A stretch of 64,000 nucleotides of DNA, taken from positions 617,684 to 681,683 of the forward strand of contig NZ_KQ758903.1 of assembly GCF_001466665.1 (NCBI RefSeq). Reading direction: 5' to 3'. The position numbers and the translations under genes are program-made. The notes beneath the pieces were generated by a model. It searched no databases and was not told where the DNA came from. It worked only from the letters and a program-made list of their open reading frames with translations. Source of the DNA: Dehalogenimonas alkenigignens (GTDB taxonomy: Bacteria; Chloroflexota; Dehalococcoidia; Dehalococcoidales; Dehalococcoidaceae). This document shows positions 54,622-63,998 of the stretch, one piece after another (the stretch's first letter is position 1; the number at the start of each line of letters is the position of its first letter).

Positions 54622-56019
54622 TTACCAGATATTCTTGCCCGAACCCAGGGTAGTATCAGCCTGCCATTTGTCCAGATCCCGCGACCACCAGTCGGTCAAC
54701 TCCTTATCACTCTTGGCTTTAGCGTAGTCAAATGCCCGGTCCATGGTGGCAAAGAAGCTATTGAAGACAGGTGTGGTCGCCGCGGCGGCGCGGACAATTG
54801 GGTGGATCACGCCGTCTGAAGCATGATTGAATGGGCAGGTTGCCTGACAGTTGCCGCAGGCGCCGGGCGAACCGAAGTCGATGCAGGATTGCCAGTTCAT
54901 GAAAAAGCCTTTGAAACCGGGGCGGTTGCCGGTACTGGCTGTATCCCATGTCGTGTCATTATCCTGGGAGATAGATTCCGAAGGACAGCGCTCGCCGCAG
55001 CGGACGCAAGTTTTACAGAAGGTTATCAGTCCCGCATCCATCGGTGGGGTGGGAGCCAACGGCAGATCAGTGAAGAAGTAGTTGGTATAACGCACCATAA
55101 GGCCATATCGGGGTGTTAACAAGGAGGTGGCTCTACCCTGTTCTCCCAGCCCCGAGAAAATGCCCAGAGGCACATTAGCGCGGACACCGGTCTTGAGGGC
55201 TTGGTAGCCTAATGTTTTAACCATACGCATTGCGGCATAGCCGGTTTGGGAGGAGTTGGAATAGGCGTGACCGATTGCTTGATTGCCCAGTGCCAATTTT
55301 GTGCCATACCCGCCGGGCATACTGTCATCCAACCGCAGCTGATACAGGCTTTGAATGTAGTTCTGCTTAACGGCGAAAGTCAGCATGTATTTACACTTTT
55401 CAGGAATGTGGTAGACCTTCTTCTCATCCTGATACCCCTTATCGCTCGAATCGAAGACAAAACCCGATGCGTCGAAGATTTTTTTAGTCTTGTCATTGAC
55501 TTCAAGGGCGCCGGTCAATACTGCGCCGTAAGTGTGCAGGGCGGCACGCATCATCTGAAGGTTGTTTTCAGGGGTGTCCTCCCATCTTTTACCCTCGGCA
55601 TTGGCTGGCAGGCTAGCTGACGGGCCGTCCCAGGGTGCGTCCGGGCCGATGAAACTTGAGCCTTGGCCGAAAGCGTAATCCCGGAGCGAATCGCCCGGAG
55701 CCTTGGATGCGAAGGCCGCCTTTTGAATGTTGTTGTCACGGATAGTATTGGCGTCTTTCGCTGCCTGATTGATCGTGGGCATGGCATTTATTTTATTGTC
55801 GTAAGGTTTGAACGTGTTCCAGTCGATCTCATTTGTTGGATCATTGAATTCTCGATCCTTCACCCACCAGGGATGCGACTGGTTGGTTGACGTAGCCGCC
55901 AAGTCATCAAGATCTTTGAAACCTGGAGCCATGGCGGCTGCGGCGCCGACGCCAGCACCGGCCAGACCGACAGCCTTCATGAAGTCGCGGCGGGATAGGG
56001 TTGCGTGGTATTTACTCAC
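54622..56019 (-). CDS. rdhA: Reductive dehalogenase catalytic subunit (copy 2)
   Basis: A 465-residue paralogue of copy 1, the same length. I use GTG at 56019, which sits at proper distance from AGGAGG, rather than the upstream ATG without a site. SRRDFMKAVGLAGAGVGAAA is the Tat signal. Iron-sulfur motifs are CKTCVRCGERCP and ACGNCQATCPFNHA, with C before (SCIDFGSPG). No rdhB lies downstream. Divergent MarR gene and palindromes upstream suggest repression control. Confidence 0.93.
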   Translation of the reverse strand: MSKYHATLSRRDFMKAVGLAGAGVGAAAAMAPGFKDLDDLAATSTNQSHPWWVKDREFNDPTNEIDWNTFKPYDNKINAMPTINQAAKDANTIRDNNIQKAAFASKAPGDSLRDYAFGQGSSFIGPDAPWDGPSASLPANAEGKRWEDTPENNLQMMRAALHTYGAVLTGALEVNDKTKKIFDASGFVFDSSDKGYQDEKKVYHIPEKCKYMLTFAVKQNYIQSLYQLRLDDSMPGGYGTKLALGNQAIGHAYSNSSQTGYAAMRMVKTLGYQALKTGVRANVPLGIFSGLGEQGRATSLLTPRYGLMVRYTNYFFTDLPLAPTPPMDAGLITFCKTCVRCGERCPSESISQDNDTTWDTASTGNRPGFKGFFMNWQSCIDFGSPGACGNCQATCPFNHASDGVIHPIVRAAAATTPVFNSFFATMDRAFDYAKAKSDKELTDWWSRDLDKWQADTTLGSGKNIW

Positions 56020-56103
56020 AGTGATGCCTCCTAAAGTTACATTTTGCAATATGTCGTATTCGATATTATAACAAACGTTAGTAAAATTACATCGTACGTA
56101 AGG

Positions 56104-56127
56104 ACTAGTACTAGTAAGCATATATGC
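56104..56127. promoter_or_regulatory. Palindromes between rdhA copy 2 and the MarR gene
   Basis: A 12-bp palindrome ACTAGTACTAGT (56104-56115) is followed two bases later by GCATATATGC (56118-56127). The second resembles the core of the palindrome at the other rdhA promoter. A TATAAT -10 for the rdhA gene lies at 56070-56065 on the minus strand. MarR dimers bind such palindromes, so this is a candidate operator shared by both genes. Confidence 0.55.
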
Positions 56128-56217
56128 CTATTTTTAGTTAAGAAAAGGTTAAGTTGATTGTGATAGGCTGGGGGAACTGTGTTAAAATGCGGCGTGTGAA
56201 CTGGAGGAACCTCAAAC

Positions 56218-56679
56218 ATGACTTCAGGGGCAAGTGAAGCGTTTATTTCTGATGCTGATCTGATATTCATCCTGTTCCGGGCGAGGCAAAGCATCTACCG
56301 CCTGAGCGAAAAGGAAGTCGCAAAACATGGTGTCACCCTGGAACAGGCTACGGTGATGAGGCTGTTAAAAGCAAAAAACGATATCTCGATCGATGAAATC
56401 TGCCGCATAATGATTCGGGAACACCATACAATCTCCAGTCTGATCAGGCGGATGTCCAGGAAAAACCTGGTAACGATTAAAAAAGGCGAACGAGGAAGAA
56501 TCGAGCTTGCTTTAAGCGACAAAGGCGCCGAGATATTAGAGCGAATCGAAGCTTCAAGGTACCGTGAGGGATTTATATCAATGCTGAATGCAAAAGAAAA
56601 GCAGCAGCTTGCGGGTTACCTAAAAAGAATAACCGATACCGCACTTCAAAAGGCCGGTAAGGCTGAGGTTCGGGGTTAA
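56218..56679 (+). CDS. MarR-family regulator, likely of the rdhA genes
   Basis: A 153-residue MarR protein: helices SDADLIFILFRARQSIYRLS, then the winged helix ISIDEICRIMIREHHTISSL and RRMSRKNLVTIKKGERGRIE, then ALSDKGAEILERIE. It is transcribed away from rdhA copy 2, with palindromes in between. MarR-type regulators next to rdhA genes are known in Dehalococcoides to repress them. GGAGGAACC precedes the ATG, and TAAAAT at 56183-56188 is a possible -10. Confidence 0.88.
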   Translation: MTSGASEAFISDADLIFILFRARQSIYRLSEKEVAKHGVTLEQATVMRLLKAKNDISIDEICRIMIREHHTISSLIRRMSRKNLVTIKKGERGRIELALSDKGAEILERIEASRYREGFISMLNAKEKQQLAGYLKRITDTALQKAGKAEVRG

Positions 56680-56686
56680 AGCCCGA

Positions 56687-58399
56687 TCAGCCCGCGGACG
56701 GCATCTCCCTCTCAATGACCGCTTTCACTTCTGCCACGGCATTTTCGACAGTGACGATGACGAACGCTTTCTCATTGCGTTTTTTAAGTTCCATCCCGCC
56801 CTTGTCCAGGGAACGCGGGCTGATGGTAATGCGAATGGGCATCCCCAGTAAATCGGCATCATTGAACTTGACGCCGGGCGAATCGATCCGGTCATCGTAC
56901 AAGACCTCAACGCCCGCCGCTCTCAGATCTTCATACAATTTCTCGGCTGCCGCCCTAACCCTTTCGTTATCCAGCGACAGGGCGCATAGCTGCACCTGGT
57001 ACGGGGCGATGGGCATCGGCCAGATAATGCCTTTGTCGTCGTGGTTCTGCTCGATGGCCGCCGCCAGCAGCCTGCCCACGCCGATGCCGTAGCAGCCCAT
57101 AATGCACGGCCGCTGGTTACCCTCGGCATCGGCGTAGGTGGCGCCGAAAGTTTCAGCCAGGAAGGTGCCCAGCTTGAAGACATGGCCGACCTCGATGCCT
57201 CGGGTGGATTCAAGGGTTCCACCGCAGCGGGAGCACTTCGCTCCGACGCTGGCCGAGGCGATATCGGAGGTCTTGTAGGGATTAAAGTCGCGCCCCAGGA
57301 CGATGTTTTTCATGTGGCGGCCGGCGACGTTGGCGCCGCCGACGTAGTTAACCGATGAGACGATAGAATCATCGGTGATGACCATGGCTCTATGCCCCAC
57401 CGGAGAAGCGGAACCGGCGATGATGCCCTGCCCAGTCACTTCCTCGGCGGTGGCCAGCCGCAGGTCGGTAGCTTTGAGCAGATTCTTGAGCTTGACCTCG
57501 TTAATCTCCAGGTCGCCGCGGATGACGGCGATGATAAATTCCTTATCCGCCACGTAAAAGACGCACTTGAGCATCTGGCTCGGCGCCAGGCTGAGGAAAG
57601 CGGCCACGTCTTCGATGGACTCCTTGCCTGGAGTGGCAACTTCCTCGATCGGCAGCGGCAATTGGGCGGCGGCGGCGCCTTTGTCGAATTTGGCCTTCTC
57701 GACGTTGGCGGCGTAGCCGCAGCCGGAGCAGAAGATGACCTCGTCTTCGCCAGACTCGGCCAGCACCATGAATTCGTGGCTCGCCTTGCCGCCGATAGCC
57801 CCGGAGTCCGCCTCGATGGCTATAGCCCGCAACCCGCATCTTTTATAGATGTTCTTGTAGGCCTGCACCATCTTCTGGTAAGAGACTTCCAATCCGGCCT
57901 CATCGGCGTCGAAGGAATACATGTCCTTCATTATGAACTCGCGGACGCGGATCAGCCCGCCGCGGGGCCGAGGCTCGTCGCGGAGTTTGGTCTGTATCTG
58001 GTACAGCCGCTGCGGCAAATCCCGATACGATTGGATGTACTGCGCGGCCAATGAGGTGACTACCTCTTCGTGAGTCGGGCCGAGGGCGAGGGTCCGCTCC
58101 TTGCGGTCCTGCAGCTTGAACAGGTTGGCCCCAAAGGCTGCGCCGCGGCCGGATTTCTCCCACAGATCAACGGGCTGCAGCACCGGCATGGTGATCTCCT
58201 GGCAGCCGGCGGCGTCCATCTCCTCGCGGATGATGTCCATAATTTTGCGCGCAGTGCGCCATGCTAGCGGCATCATCGAATAAACGCCGGCGGTAAGCTG
58301 GTTGATCATGCCCGCCCGCAGCAGTAGTTGGTGAGATATCGTCTCCGCCTCGCCGGGGATCTCGCGCTGCGTTTTACCGAAAAGCTGGGATACTCTCAT
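56687..58399 (-). CDS. proS: Prolyl-tRNA synthetase
   Basis: A 570-residue class II synthetase with the bacterial editing insertion. Motif 2/3 regions are visible (ALGPTHEEVVTSL, LRDEPRPRGGLIRVREFIMK, CYGIGVGRLLAAAIEQNHDD), and the YbaK-like editing part includes LKCVFYVADKEFIIAVIRGD. It loads proline onto tRNA. Length is normal for the type with the editing domain. Converges with the MarR gene. Confidence 0.95.
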   Translation of the reverse strand: MRVSQLFGKTQREIPGEAETISHQLLLRAGMINQLTAGVYSMMPLAWRTARKIMDIIREEMDAAGCQEITMPVLQPVDLWEKSGRGAAFGANLFKLQDRKERTLALGPTHEEVVTSLAAQYIQSYRDLPQRLYQIQTKLRDEPRPRGGLIRVREFIMKDMYSFDADEAGLEVSYQKMVQAYKNIYKRCGLRAIAIEADSGAIGGKASHEFMVLAESGEDEVIFCSGCGYAANVEKAKFDKGAAAAQLPLPIEEVATPGKESIEDVAAFLSLAPSQMLKCVFYVADKEFIIAVIRGDLEINEVKLKNLLKATDLRLATAEEVTGQGIIAGSASPVGHRAMVITDDSIVSSVNYVGGANVAGRHMKNIVLGRDFNPYKTSDIASASVGAKCSRCGGTLESTRGIEVGHVFKLGTFLAETFGATYADAEGNQRPCIMGCYGIGVGRLLAAAIEQNHDDKGIIWPMPIAPYQVQLCALSLDNERVRAAAEKLYEDLRAAGVEVLYDDRIDSPGVKFNDADLLGMPIRITISPRSLDKGGMELKKRNEKAFVIVTVENAVAEVKAVIEREMPSAG

Positions 58400-58467
58400 T
58401 AATAACCTCGCCTCAAATACCGATAGGAAAGCATATCTAAAACGGTGGCGTTAAGCAAAGGGCTGGA

Positions 58468-59163
58468 TTACTCCGCTACTGCTCGCCGCACGGCTGCCTC
58501 CGCATGTATCTTTACCGTGTCAAAGATCGGCACCTTCGAATCGCTCTGCTTGATCAAGAGCGGTAATTCGGTGCAGCCCAGAACGATACCCTCGGCGCTT
58601 CTTTTTACTAGATTCTCGATTATTAACCGACAAGCCGGGTTCGAGGTGGGCAGGACGCAACCGCGGCACAACTCTTCGTAAATGATGGAGTTAACCATCC
58701 GCTGCTCGTCTTCTCGCGGCACCACCACCTCGATGTCGAATTTTTCCTCCAGCCGCCTGCGGTAGAACTCCTCACTCATGGTGAAGCGGGTTCCCAGCAA
58801 TCCGATCTTTTTCAGTCCGGCTTTGGTGATGGCCTCACCCGTGGCATCGGCGATGTGCAGGACCGGCAACCGGGAAATTGCCTCAACCTGGTCGACGACC
58901 TTGTGCATCGTATTGGCGCAAATGACCAGAAAATCTGCACCGGCGTCTCGAAGCGCCCTGCCCCGCTCCCCCAGCAACGCCCCCAGTTCGTGCCACTCCC
59001 CGGCGCTCTGCCGCTTCTCGATCTCCTCGAAGTCGAATGAATACAAGAGCACCTTGGCGGAATGCAGCCCGCCAAGCGCCTTGGCCACTCCCTCGTTGAT
59101 CAAACGATAGTACGTCGCCGTGGAATTCCAGCTTATGCCGCCAACCAGTCCGATAGTTTTCAT
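58468..59163 (-). CDS. Aspartate/glutamate racemase family protein
   Basis: A 231-residue protein with MKTIGLVGGISWNSTATYYR, the first catalytic Cys in FLVICANTMHKV and the second in GIVLGCTELPLL. The order matches the aspartate/glutamate racemase family (YgeA-like). It interconverts L- and D-amino acids, perhaps for peptidoglycan-free envelopes or other uses; substrate is not certain. Its start overlaps the mutM stop. Confidence 0.88.
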   Translation of the reverse strand: MKTIGLVGGISWNSTATYYRLINEGVAKALGGLHSAKVLLYSFDFEEIEKRQSAGEWHELGALLGERGRALRDAGADFLVICANTMHKVVDQVEAISRLPVLHIADATGEAITKAGLKKIGLLGTRFTMSEEFYRRRLEEKFDIEVVVPREDEQRMVNSIIYEELCRGCVLPTSNPACRLIIENLVKRSAEGIVLGCTELPLLIKQSDSKVPIFDTVKIHAEAAVRRAVAE

Positions 59164-60038
59164 CGCTTTGAATCTTGGGACTTTAAATTTGTTTCGGATT
59201 TGGTGTTTTCGGCTTCAGAGTCAACGTTCAAGACCTGGCATTTTGGACAAAAATATGTACCTCTTCCTCGCACCACAATCCTCTCCAGTGCCTCGCCGCA
59301 CCGGGAACAGTTTTCACCGCGGCGGTGGGCAACCTTAAAGGCAAAATGGGCGTGACCCAGCTCCCCGCCCGGCCGGACGTAGTTGGCGATGCTGGCGCCC
59401 TTGGCTTTGATGGCGGTGGCGAGGATGTGCTGGATCGCCGTGTGCAGCGTGCGGTACTCAGCCGGTGACAGGCTGTCCGCCGCCCGCAGCGGGTGGATTT
59501 TGGCCTCGTACAGCGCCTCGTCGGCGTACATGTTGCCTATGCCGGCGATGAGTGTTTGGTCTAACAGCGTTGGCTTGATGAGCCCTTTGCGTTTCTTCAA
59601 AATCGATTCGAGGACCTCGGCGGTGAACTCCGGCTCTAGCGGTTCCGGGCCGAGTTCGTCGAGCGCCGCGTCACCTTCGACCACTCGCATCCGGCCGAAC
59701 TTTCGCGGGTCGCGGAAGTAGATTTTCATTCCATCCTCAAGAGTGATCTCCACCCGGTTGTATGGCGGCGGCTCGATGCCTGCCTCTTGGGCGATCAAGG
59801 CGCCGGTCATCTTGAGGTGGGTCAGCAGCCTTTTTCCGTTCGACAGTTCCCAGACGATGAACTTCCCCCGGCGGCGAACATCGACAACCGTTTGCCCTTT
59901 GAGACCGGATATGAACTCTTCGGCGCTGTTGCCCTTGACCGTCCCCGGCCAGGTTACCTTCACGTCCTCAATGCAGCGCCCCAGGACGTAAGGCCGAATC
60001 TCGTTGGTGACAGTTTCAACTTCAGGTAATTCAGGCAT
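59160..60038 (-). CDS. mutM: Formamidopyrimidine-DNA glycosylase
   Basis: A 292-residue enzyme beginning PELPEVETVTNEIRPYVLGR with the catalytic Pro2/Glu2-3, then IYFRDPRKFGRMRV, the H2TH region (GLIKPTLLDQTLIAGIGNMY) and a C-terminal zinc finger (CSRCGEALERIVVRGRGTYF then CPKC). All family elements are present. It removes oxidised purines from DNA. A short extra tail after the zinc finger is likely unstructured. Confidence 0.94.
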   Translation of the reverse strand: MPELPEVETVTNEIRPYVLGRCIEDVKVTWPGTVKGNSAEEFISGLKGQTVVDVRRRGKFIVWELSNGKRLLTHLKMTGALIAQEAGIEPPPYNRVEITLEDGMKIYFRDPRKFGRMRVVEGDAALDELGPEPLEPEFTAEVLESILKKRKGLIKPTLLDQTLIAGIGNMYADEALYEAKIHPLRAADSLSPAEYRTLHTAIQHILATAIKAKGASIANYVRPGGELGHAHFAFKVAHRRGENCSRCGEALERIVVRGRGTYFCPKCQVLNVDSEAENTKSETNLKSQDSKR

Positions 60039-60184
60039 CTATCCCTCTCGTCATTCTGAGTCCCTCGGCGGAAGGACGAAGATTCCGTCCTATTTTTTTT
60101 CATTCCGCAAAAGCGGGGAATCCATAGAATCCGTTTGTAGTGAGCTTGCCGAACCATGAGTGGACTTCCGGGTGATAATCTCGA

Positions 60185-60787
60185 TTATGTCTCAGCACTC
60201 CTCTGATTATCAACCGCCCGCAAAACCGGCGCCAGCAGCAGTATCCCCAGTAAAAAGCCGCCGAGTACATCCGTCGGCCAGTGCGCTCCAAGGTACACCC
60301 GGGAAAAACCGGTCAGGACAACAAGAGCCACCAGTCCGATGCGCCAGCCGATCAACCATCTTCGATTACCAACCACTTTCTGGAGGGTGAAAAACAGGTA
60401 GCCGGCAAAAACCGTGAAGTACGAAGTGTGTCCGGAGACGAACGCCAGCCCGCCGCCGTCGGGCCTTGTTCGGTCGAAAATGTTCTTGACACCGCTAGTG
60501 GTTGCGGCGACTGCCGCCAGGACGATGACGAACCCCAATGCCTCCCGGCGGTTCCCTTTGACCCACAACCAGATGGCGAACGGGGCCGCAACCAGGATCG
60601 ATGGCGCTGTTTCGCCCAGGAAAGACACCACTCGCATCGGCGTGTCGAGGAACGATGGATTTAGCCCGTGGATGGCGTTGAAAACAGCCGTATCAAAAGG
60701 CAGTGCCGGGCTGTTCCCAGCCAGCACGGCCAGCAGGGTAAAAGCAAGGAGCGTGAATAAGTACGAGGTCGTCGGGAACAGGCGCAA
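60185..60787 (-). CDS. PAP2-family membrane phosphatase
   Basis: A 200-residue protein with about six helices and all three PAP2 motifs: KNIFDRTRP, SGHTSYFTVF and SRVYLGAHWPTDVLGG. It dephosphorylates lipid phosphates such as phosphatidic acid or undecaprenyl pyrophosphate at the outer membrane face. It starts two bases after polA ends and is probably transcribed with it. Confidence 0.9.
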   Translation of the reverse strand: MRLFPTTSYLFTLLAFTLLAVLAGNSPALPFDTAVFNAIHGLNPSFLDTPMRVVSFLGETAPSILVAAPFAIWLWVKGNRREALGFVIVLAAVAATTSGVKNIFDRTRPDGGGLAFVSGHTSYFTVFAGYLFFTLQKVVGNRRWLIGWRIGLVALVVLTGFSRVYLGAHWPTDVLGGFLLGILLLAPVLRAVDNQRSAET

Positions 60788-60789
60788 TG

Positions 60790-63546
60790 CTATTCCATCT
60801 CGCCCCAGTTGGCGCCGTATTTGAGGTCCACCTTCAGAGGTACGTCGAGCTTGATTGCCGCCGCCATCAGCCGCGGCGCTAACTCCGACATGTGGATGAG
60901 TTCATGCTGCGGCACTTCGAAAATGAGTTCATCATGCACCTGCAACAGCAACCGGCTGTGGAGCTTGCGCTGGTTCATTTCCCGACAGACGTCAAGCATG
61001 GCAACCTTGATGATGTCCGCCGATGTCCCCTGCACCGGCATATTGATGGCCATGCGCTCCGCCGCTTCCCGCACCTGGCGGTTTGAGGCATTAATGTCCG
61101 GTATATAGCGGCGGCGGCCAAGAATGGTCTCGACATACCCCTGTGACCGAGCCTTCTCCTTGGTCGCCCCTAGGTAGGCAGCCACGCCGGGGTAGCGCTC
61201 GAAATAGGTGGCGATGAACTTCTGGGATTCCTGGCGCGACATTTCGGTCGCCTGCTCCAGGCCGTAGTCGCTCATGCCGTAGATAACGCCGAAATTGACC
61301 GTCTTGGCAAAGCGGCGCATGTCCTTAGTGACGTCCTCTCTGGGTACGCCGTACAGCCGTACTGCGGTAGCGGTATGAATGTCCTCGTCAGCTTTGAAAG
61401 CGGCAATCAGGTCCGGATCGCCGGACAGGTGGGCTAGCGCTCTTAGGTCGATCTGGGAATAGTCGGCCGCCAGCAGCACGTGACCGGCAGGGGCGATGAA
61501 AGCTTTCCGGATTTCCCTGGCCAAATTTCCCTTGATCGGGATGTTCTGCAGGTTGGGATCGGACGATGACAGGCGACCGGTGGCGGTACGCGCCTGGTTG
61601 AAGCTGGTGTGCAGCCGCCCGTCGCACGGCGACACCATTGTCGGCAGAGCGTCGACATAGGTGGACTTCAGCTTGGCCAGGGTACGGTATTCGAGAATCT
61701 TACCGACAATGGCATGCTCGTCCTTCAGTTGGTCAAGGACCGCGGCGTCGGTGCAGAAACCGGTCTTGGTCTTCCGCCCGGCTGGCAGGTGCAGTTCGCC
61801 GAAAAGAACATCGCCGAGTTGCTTCGGCGAGGCGATATTAAACTCGTGCCCGGCTATGGAATAGACGTCGTTCTCAATTGCCTTGAGGGCTTCTCCGATT
61901 TCGATTGACATTTTTCCTAAGCGCTTAATGTCAAGGGTGATGCCTGAGCGCTCCATATCCATAATTAATGGCACCAGCGGCATCTCCACCTCGGTAAAGA
62001 GTTTCCATTGGTTCTGCTCCTTGAGTTGTGGCTCCAGGTGCTCGGCCAGGCGGATGGTCATGTCCGCGTCGGCGCAGGCGTACTCCGCTGTCTGCCGCAG
62101 CCCGCAGCGGGAGATGCATATTTGGCTCTTGCCCTCGCCGATGAGCTCGGTGATCGGCGTCATCTCTACGCCGAGGTGGGTTGATGCAAGGTTCTTAAGT
62201 CCCGGCGCCTTCTCGCCAAGGAGATGTGCCGCTAGCATGGTGTCGAATTCCAGGCCGGAGACGGTAAAGCCCGATGTCCGCAGTATCTGCAGGTCGAACT
62301 TGGCGTTGTGGGCTATCTTGGCGATCTTCCTGTCTGCGAACACCGGTCCGATGACTTTCTTCACCTCGGACAGTTCGAGTTGCACTCCTTCAACGCCAAC
62401 GTGCCCAACCGGCAGGTAGAAGGCATTGCCCGGCGACAGGGCGATCGACAAGCCCACCAGTTCCGAAGTCAGGGTGTCGAGGCCTGTCGTTTCCGTGTCC
62501 AGGGCAAATCTCGTTGATTTCGCCAGCTTGTTGGCCAGGTCGGCCAGCTTCTCCGGCGTGTCTATCAGAGTATAGCGGCATTCGACGGACGAAATATTCG
62601 GGGCCAAAGGTGTTCGCGATCCAGTGGATCGACCGTCTGCGGCGGCGGAAGATACGGTACTAACCCTGGGTAGCCGGTTGATCAGGCTGGTGAATTCCAA
62701 TTCGCGTAAAAGCGGGATGACCTTGGTGCTTTCGAAGCGGGCAATCCGGCACGCCTCGATGTCGAATTCTATCGGTAAATCGGTGACTATCGTTGCTAGC
62801 TTCAGGCTCCGCCGCGCCGCCGCTTCCTCACGTCGCAATAGTTCTCGGGTCTTCTCGGGTTTCACCAGTTCGATGTTTTGATAGATCTCTTCGATGCCGT
62901 CGAACTCGGAAAGCAGCTTTACCGCCGTCTTGGTCCCGATGCCCGGCACTCCGGCGATGTTGTCGGAAGGGTCGCCGACCAGGGCTTTGTAATCGGCGAC
63001 TCGATGGGGCGGCACGCCGAATTTTTCCATAACATCTGCGGCGCCGTATAACTTTGTATCGGAGAAAGTGCCGCCGGGCTTTGGGTACAGGACTTTCACC
63101 TCGTCGTCAACGAGTTGCATGGCATCGGCGTCGCCGGTGACGATGACCACCTCTGCGCCGGCTTTTGCCGCCCGCCGTGCCAGGGTGCCCAGTAAATCGT
63201 CGGCTTCAAAACCCTGCTGCTCGAAGACCGGCATGTCGAAGGCGTCCACCAACTGCCGGACGCGGCCCATCTGGGCGATAAGCTCTGGAGGTGTCGGCGG
63301 GCGGTGAGCCTTGTACTCCTCGGCCATTTCGTGCCGGAAGGTCGGTCCCTTCCTGTCGAAGGCGATGGCGTAGCAGTCTGGCTTCAAGTCGGACAGCACT
63401 TTCAAGAGGATGTTGGCGAAGCCGAAGACCGCCGAGGTCACTTCTCCCGTTTTCGATACCATTAGCTGCCGCCCGTGGGCGAAAGCGTGGAACGCCCGGT
63501 GCACCAGCGCCGAGGCATCAAAAAGCACTAAACGAGGTTTGCTCAT
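60790..63546 (-). CDS. polA: DNA polymerase I
   Basis: A 918-residue enzyme. The N-terminal 5' nuclease has LVLFDASALVHRAFHAF and YKALVGDPSDNIAGVPGIGT. The 3'-5' exonuclease domain is intact (FALDTETTGLD, KIAHNAKFDLQIL). The polymerase has RTATGRLSSSDPNLQNIP, DYSQIDLRALAHLSGD and MPVQGTSADIIKVAM with LLQVHDELIFEVP. Complete three-domain layout. It serves repair and lagging-strand maturation. Confidence 0.96.
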   Translation of the reverse strand: MSKPRLVLFDASALVHRAFHAFAHGRQLMVSKTGEVTSAVFGFANILLKVLSDLKPDCYAIAFDRKGPTFRHEMAEEYKAHRPPTPPELIAQMGRVRQLVDAFDMPVFEQQGFEADDLLGTLARRAAKAGAEVVIVTGDADAMQLVDDEVKVLYPKPGGTFSDTKLYGAADVMEKFGVPPHRVADYKALVGDPSDNIAGVPGIGTKTAVKLLSEFDGIEEIYQNIELVKPEKTRELLRREEAAARRSLKLATIVTDLPIEFDIEACRIARFESTKVIPLLRELEFTSLINRLPRVSTVSSAAADGRSTGSRTPLAPNISSVECRYTLIDTPEKLADLANKLAKSTRFALDTETTGLDTLTSELVGLSIALSPGNAFYLPVGHVGVEGVQLELSEVKKVIGPVFADRKIAKIAHNAKFDLQILRTSGFTVSGLEFDTMLAAHLLGEKAPGLKNLASTHLGVEMTPITELIGEGKSQICISRCGLRQTAEYACADADMTIRLAEHLEPQLKEQNQWKLFTEVEMPLVPLIMDMERSGITLDIKRLGKMSIEIGEALKAIENDVYSIAGHEFNIASPKQLGDVLFGELHLPAGRKTKTGFCTDAAVLDQLKDEHAIVGKILEYRTLAKLKSTYVDALPTMVSPCDGRLHTSFNQARTATGRLSSSDPNLQNIPIKGNLAREIRKAFIAPAGHVLLAADYSQIDLRALAHLSGDPDLIAAFKADEDIHTATAVRLYGVPREDVTKDMRRFAKTVNFGVIYGMSDYGLEQATEMSRQESQKFIATYFERYPGVAAYLGATKEKARSQGYVETILGRRRYIPDINASNRQVREAAERMAINMPVQGTSADIIKVAMLDVCREMNQRKLHSRLLLQVHDELIFEVPQHELIHMSELAPRLMAAAIKLDVPLKVDLKYGANWGEME

Positions 63547-63680
63547 GGCGGAATTATAACAGAAATGGAGTCTGAATTAGGGGGGACGCGTTGCCTTGTT
63601 ATTCATTCCTTATAGGCGGGGGACCATCGATCGGTTGTTGGGAGCATGGGCAGACCGGGCGGTCCGGAGTCGCTCTTGAA

Positions 63681-63998
63681 TCAGACAGGCGCAAACCGGC
63701 TTAGTTCGCCCTGACTGGAAAAAATACCGCCGGGGCAGGCCTGGCGGGTTACGATAGAAATGGATAGTATTGGAATACCCATTTCAATCTGATTGTTATA
63801 TGAAACGACCAGGTTGTGGTAGTGGCAGAAGTATTGATGGGAGTCTTTTTCGAAACGGATATTATTCCGCCCGACCACGGCGTCGATCAGCCGGGCAAAA
63901 CGGAGGTTGCCGTAAACGATCGCTCCGGCTTTGCCCCATATTCCTTCGAAGAACAGGTGACCGTGGAAATTCTCCAGACGGTTGCGGTTGAAGGTCAC
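63681..63998 (-). CDS. Hypothetical protein, possibly cut by window edge
   Basis: A frame of at least 105 codons runs from the right window edge. The first possible start is a GTG at 63998, but the frame stays open to the edge, so the gene may begin outside. The sequence (NFHGHLFFEGIWGKAGAIVY, FCHYHNLVVSYNNQIEMGIP) is aromatic- and His-rich, with mixed alpha/beta pattern. No family is recognised. Confidence 0.45.
   Translation of the reverse strand: MTFNRNRLENFHGHLFFEGIWGKAGAIVYGNLRFARLIDAVVGRNNIRFEKDSHQYFCHYHNLVVSYNNQIEMGIPILSISIVTRQACPGGIFSSQGELSRFAPV

Noticed and set aside
60050-60110. GGACG...CGTCC followed by eight T as a terminator for mutM or the PAP2 gene
   Set aside because: The T-run follows on the plus strand while both neighbouring genes are on the minus strand; the stem is only five base pairs.
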